From UKL13-2 sp044346745 (GTDB lineage Bacteria > Pseudomonadota > Gammaproteobacteria > Burkholderiales > Usitatibacteraceae): 8,235 bases of DNA. The position numbers and the translations under genes are program-made. The notes beneath the pieces are model-generated. The model did no database searches. It saw nothing but the letters and a program-made list of their open reading frames with translations, and had not been told where the DNA came from. Location of the stretch: the NCBI GenBank assembly GCA_044346745.1, contig JBIIYQ010000122.1, positions 1 through 8,235 of the forward strand. Direction: 5' to 3'. Below are positions 5,048 through 8,235 of this stretch, one piece after another. Every line of letters starts with the position of its first letter. Positions within the stretch are counted from its first letter, which is position 1.

Positions 5048-8000
5048 ATGCGCGCTGCTCCCAACACATCACTCGACCCGACCCGCGCGGGCGGTGCTCC
5101 ATCTCCTCCCGAGCTGAATGACATCCTCGCCAGCGACCGCGGTCGACTGATCGCTCTGGACCGCAAGCGCCGCGAGCTGTTGCGGGCGAAAAAACCGACC
5201 GACCAGCTCGACAAACAGATTGCCCAAGCACTGGCGGCCGCTGAAGTCAGCATGCGAAGCCGTCGTGAGCGGCATGCTGCGGTGGCGTCACCCCGCTACG
5301 ACGATGCGCTGCCGATTGCTGAAAAACGCGCCGAGATTCGGGCGTTGATTGAAAAACATCAAGTGGTCATTCTCTGTGGTGAGACCGGCTCCGGCAAGAC
5401 CACGCAGCTGCCAAAAATCTGCCTGGAGTTAGGCCGCGGTATCCACGGCATGATTGGTTGTACGCAGCCCAGACGAATTGCCGCGCGCACGCTCGCCAGC
5501 CGCCTCGCACACGAGCTGGGACGCTCCGGTAGTGGTGACGTCGCGTACAAGATTCGTTTTAACGATAAGACGTCTGACGATACGTTTGTGAAGGTCATGA
5601 CCGACGGTGTGCTGCTCGCCGAGACACACAGCGACCGTAATCTGTGGGCATACGACACGCTGATCATCGACGAGGCGCATGAACGCAGCCTGAACATCGA
5701 TTTTCTGCTGGGCTACGTAAAGCAGTTGCTGCCGAAGCGGCCTGACCTGAAAGTCATCATCACGTCGGCAACAATCGACCCGGCCCGTTTTGCGAAACAC
5801 TTCGCTCAACACGGCGTGGACGCACCAATCATTGAGGTGTCAGGCCGCACTTATCCGGTCGAGGTGCGATATCGGCCCGAACATTTCCTCGACGATAGTG
5901 AAGATGCCGTTGATATTGAAGACGCGGTCATGCATGCCATGGACGAACTGTTTGCGGAAACCCGCGAGGGTGATGTATTGGTGTTTCTGCCTGGTGAGCG
6001 CGAGATACGTGACACCACCGAAGCGTTACGTAAACATCATCCGAACCAAACCGAAGTGTTGCCGTTGTTTGCGCGGCTCTCCAATGACGAGCAGGATCGG
6101 ATTTTCCGTGCCGGTGGTAGCGGCCGTCGGCGTATTGTGTTGTCGACCAACGTTGCCGAAACCTCGCTGACGGTGCCAGGCATTCGTTATGTGATCGACA
6201 CCGGGGTGGCGCGGGTGCATCGCTACAGCGCGCGACAAAAAATCGACATGTTGCAGATTGAGCCGATTTCACAGGCCTCTGCCAAACAGCGCGCCGGACG
6301 CTGTGGGCGTGTCGCGGCGGGCATCTGTATTCGGTTGTACGCCGAAGAGGACCACGATGCCCGGCCGGTCTTTACCACGCCGGAGATTCTGCGCACTTCA
6401 CTCGCAAGTGTGATTCTGCGCATGAAGGCGTTGGGTTTAGGTGATATCGCGAACTTCCCGTTTGTCGAGGCGCCGAGCCCGCGAATGATCGAGGACGGCT
6501 ACCGGCAGTTGTTTGAACTCGGTGCTGTTGATCAAGCGAAGAACATTACACCGCTCGGTTGGACGTTGTCTAAATTCCCGGTAGACCCCGCCATTGCCAG
6601 AATGTTGGTTGCCGCTGAAAAGGAAGCGTGTTTGCAGGATGTGCTGATCATCGCCGCCGGATTGTCGGTGCAAGATCCGCGCGATCGCCCCGCTGATAAA
6701 CAAGAGCAACACATTGCCGCACACGAAAAATTTTCGCACCCGCAGTCAGAGTTTTTGTCTTATGTGAACCTGTGGTTGTTTTATCTGGACGCGATCAAAC
6801 ACAAACAGTCCAACCGCAAACTGGACCAGTTAATGCGGGAGAACTTTCTCTCACCAATTCGTATGCGCGAGTGGCGGGATGTGCATACGCAGCTTTCCGA
6901 GTTGTGCGCATCAGTGGGAATGCATGTTCACGATGATGCAGCCGGCGCCCCACCCGCAATACCCGCCATTGCCGCGAAGGTGTCGACTGCCGGACCGCGC
7001 GTACCTGTGGCAAAACATCAAGTCGCAAAACCGGCGCGCACCGCCAGTTCCAAATACGAAAGTGTGCATAGCGCACTGTTGGCTGGCCTCATCACTAACG
7101 TCGGTACCAAGTCGCTCGACGGCAATGACTACATGGGACCGCGCGGTATGCGCTTTCACCTGCCAAAACGTGTGCGCGATCACGCCGCACAAAAAAAAGA
7201 ACGGCTCAAGTGGTTGATGGCGGCCGAACTGACGGAAACGACGCGTCTCTATGCCCGCACCATCGCCTCAATCGAGCCTGAGTGGATCGAGCAACTTGCC
7301 AGCCATCTCGTTACGCGTTCGCACTACGATCCGCACTGGGAGCGAAAGTCGGGCCAGGTGGTGGCGTTTGAGCAAGTCTCTTTATACGGACTGATCGTCA
7401 ACCCGCGCCGACGAGTGCACTACGGCGCGATCAATCCGATTGAAGCGCGCGAGATTTTCATCCGCCACGGGCTGGTCGCCGGTGAGGTGGATACCCACGG
7501 CAAGTTCTTGCGAAACAATCTACGGTTGGTTGAAGAGATCGAAGACATCGAGGCCAAAGCGCGGCGGCAGGATGTGTTGATCGATGACAACGAAATGTTC
7601 GCGCTTTACGACGCGCTGATACCGGCGGATGTCGTCAACATGGCGGGCTTTGAACGCTGGCGCAAGGAAACGGAAAAATCCAAGCCACAGGCGCTGGAGT
7701 TTTCGCGCGAGCAGTTGATGCGACGTAATGCCGGTGATGTCACGCTCGACCTGTTTCCGAAGGCACTCAAACACAAAGGTGCCGCGTATCCATTGCACTA
7801 CCGCTTCGAGCCGACGCACCCGATGGACGGCGTTACGGTGACGTTACCAGTGTCGGTAATCAACCAGGTCAATCCGGCTCGTTTTGAATGGCTCACCGTT
7901 GGCATGCTGCGTGAGAAAGCGGCAGCCTATTTCAAAACCCTGCCGCAGCGTTTTCGCAGTGCGTTGGTGCCCGTACCTGACACGGTCAGCGCGTTTATCG

Positions 8001-8235
8001 ATTACATCAATCGTAAACCGGACATGGCGGATTTATCCGCCGCCGATGAACCGCTGCTTGAAGTGATGACGCGTTTTTTGCAACGCGAGCGCAACCTCGA
8101 CGTTCCCAGGGATGCGTGGGATGTTTCGCCGGAATCAGGGCGTGTTGTTCCGCATCTGTACATGAATTTCAAAATCGTCGACGGCGATGGCAAAGAGCTG
8201 GCCATGTCGCGCGACTTCGCGGCGTTGCGGGAGCA
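5048..8235 (+). CDS. hrpA: ATP-dependent RNA helicase HrpA, DEAH-box (3'-truncated by the window edge)
   Basis: The frame from ATG 5048 stays open to the right edge, giving 1062 complete codons; E. coli HrpA has about 1300 residues, so roughly the last 240 are missing. Helicase motifs are motif I GETGSGKT (111-118), motif Ia TQPRR (139-143), motif II DEAH (208-211), motif III SAT (240-242), motif V STNVAETSLTV (366-376) and motif VI QRAGRCGR (414-421). An HA2-like helical region follows (about 475-560). The OB-fold region starts near YESVHSALLAG (670-680), and the large HrpA-specific C-terminal region (DUF3418) lies beyond it. HrpA acts on RNA; in E. coli it has been linked to fimbrial mRNA processing and to rescue of collided ribosomes. 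ATG 5048 is the first start after an in-frame TAA (5033-5035). The next internal ATG (5252) would leave too few residues before motif I. No Shine-Dalgarno sequence precedes the start. An Ala/Pro-rich stretch (about 630-668) is longer than in E. coli. Confidence 0.95.
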   Translation, partial: MRAAPNTSLDPTRAGGAPSPPELNDILASDRGRLIALDRKRRELLRAKKPTDQLDKQIAQALAAAEVSMRSRRERHAAVASPRYDDALPIAEKRAEIRALIEKHQVVILCGETGSGKTTQLPKICLELGRGIHGMIGCTQPRRIAARTLASRLAHELGRSGSGDVAYKIRFNDKTSDDTFVKVMTDGVLLAETHSDRNLWAYDTLIIDEAHERSLNIDFLLGYVKQLLPKRPDLKVIITSATIDPARFAKHFAQHGVDAPIIEVSGRTYPVEVRYRPEHFLDDSEDAVDIEDAVMHAMDELFAETREGDVLVFLPGEREIRDTTEALRKHHPNQTEVLPLFARLSNDEQDRIFRAGGSGRRRIVLSTNVAETSLTVPGIRYVIDTGVARVHRYSARQKIDMLQIEPISQASAKQRAGRCGRVAAGICIRLYAEEDHDARPVFTTPEILRTSLASVILRMKALGLGDIANFPFVEAPSPRMIEDGYRQLFELGAVDQAKNITPLGWTLSKFPVDPAIARMLVAAEKEACLQDVLIIAAGLSVQDPRDRPADKQEQHIAAHEKFSHPQSEFLSYVNLWLFYLDAIKHKQSNRKLDQLMRENFLSPIRMREWRDVHTQLSELCASVGMHVHDDAAGAPPAIPAIAAKVSTAGPRVPVAKHQVAKPARTASSKYESVHSALLAGLITNVGTKSLDGNDYMGPRGMRFHLPKRVRDHAAQKKERLKWLMAAELTETTRLYARTIASIEPEWIEQLASHLVTRSHYDPHWERKSGQVVAFEQVSLYGLIVNPRRRVHYGAINPIEAREIFIRHGLVAGEVDTHGKFLRNNLRLVEEIEDIEAKARRQDVLIDDNEMFALYDALIPADVVNMAGFERWRKETEKSKPQALEFSREQLMRRNAGDVTLDLFPKALKHKGAAYPLHYRFEPTHPMDGVTVTLPVSVINQVNPARFEWLTVGMLREKAAAYFKTLPQRFRSALVPVPDTVSAFIDYINRKPDMADLSAADEPLLEVMTRFLQRERNLDVPRDAWDVSPESGRVVPHLYMNFKIVDGDGKELAMSRDFAALRE

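Noticed and set aside
5429..5812. Minus-strand reading frames opposite the helicase core of hrpA
   Set aside because: The + strand encodes all DEAH-box motifs continuously here, so the antisense frames are shadows.
5790..6170. A 126-codon + strand frame within hrpA in a different phase
   Set aside because: The hrpA frame is uninterrupted and conserved across this stretch. The overlapping product is Cys/Arg-rich and unlike any family I know.
1..8235. Mobile element, phage, CRISPR or defence system
   Set aside because: No transposase, integrase, repeat array, terminal repeats or defence-type protein is visible; all genes are recognisable metabolic, transport or RNA-helicase families.

Overview
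This window is ordinary, moderately GC-rich proteobacterial chromosome, with every recognisable gene on the + strand. The HrpA helicase at the right end aligns closely, from memory, with the enterobacterial protein. Together with the gene families present this suggests a gammaproteobacterium outside the enterics. That placement is an inference; no rRNA or other phylogenetic marker is present. I see no mobile element, CRISPR array, tRNA or rRNA.

Layout: (1) The last 16 codons of a gene, probably the small TRAP permease subunit, overlap by ATGA the start of a TRAP-transporter large permease (48-2204). This DctM-type protein has 718 residues against roughly 430 usual, because of extra membrane segments and a long Pro/Glu/Ala-rich linker. 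(2) A 100-bp gap holds a C(UUCG)G-capped terminator-like hairpin. (3) A D-2-hydroxyacid dehydrogenase of the glyoxylate/hydroxypyruvate reductase type (2305-3270) is followed 10 bp later by a beta-hydroxyacid dehydrogenase of the tartronate-semialdehyde reductase/3-hydroxyisobutyrate dehydrogenase family (3281-4132). (4) An AT-rich 133-bp gap carries a perfect 10-bp palindrome, a short inverted repeat around TTGACA, and a candidate promoter. (5) A beta-class-like glutathione S-transferase (4266-4898) ends at a strong intrinsic terminator (4937-4969). (6) The 5' 1062 codons of hrpA, a DEAH-box RNA helicase (5048 to the right edge), have no stop codon within the window.

Functional reading: the TRAP permease and the two reductases look like an uptake-and-reduction module for small 2-oxo or 2-hydroxy acids (glyoxylate, hydroxypyruvate, tartronate semialdehyde or similar). 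The true substrate cannot be read from the sequence. Both reductases carry an Asn-Arg pair after the second beta strand of their Rossmann fold, which suggests NADPH use. The GST may be co-transcribed by read-through or have its own promoter. hrpA is separated by the terminator and is probably an independent housekeeping unit.

I found no convincing undescribed system. The most unusual item is the remodelled TRAP large permease. Secondary points are the poorly led starts of the GST gene and hrpA, and an Ala/Pro-rich linker in HrpA.
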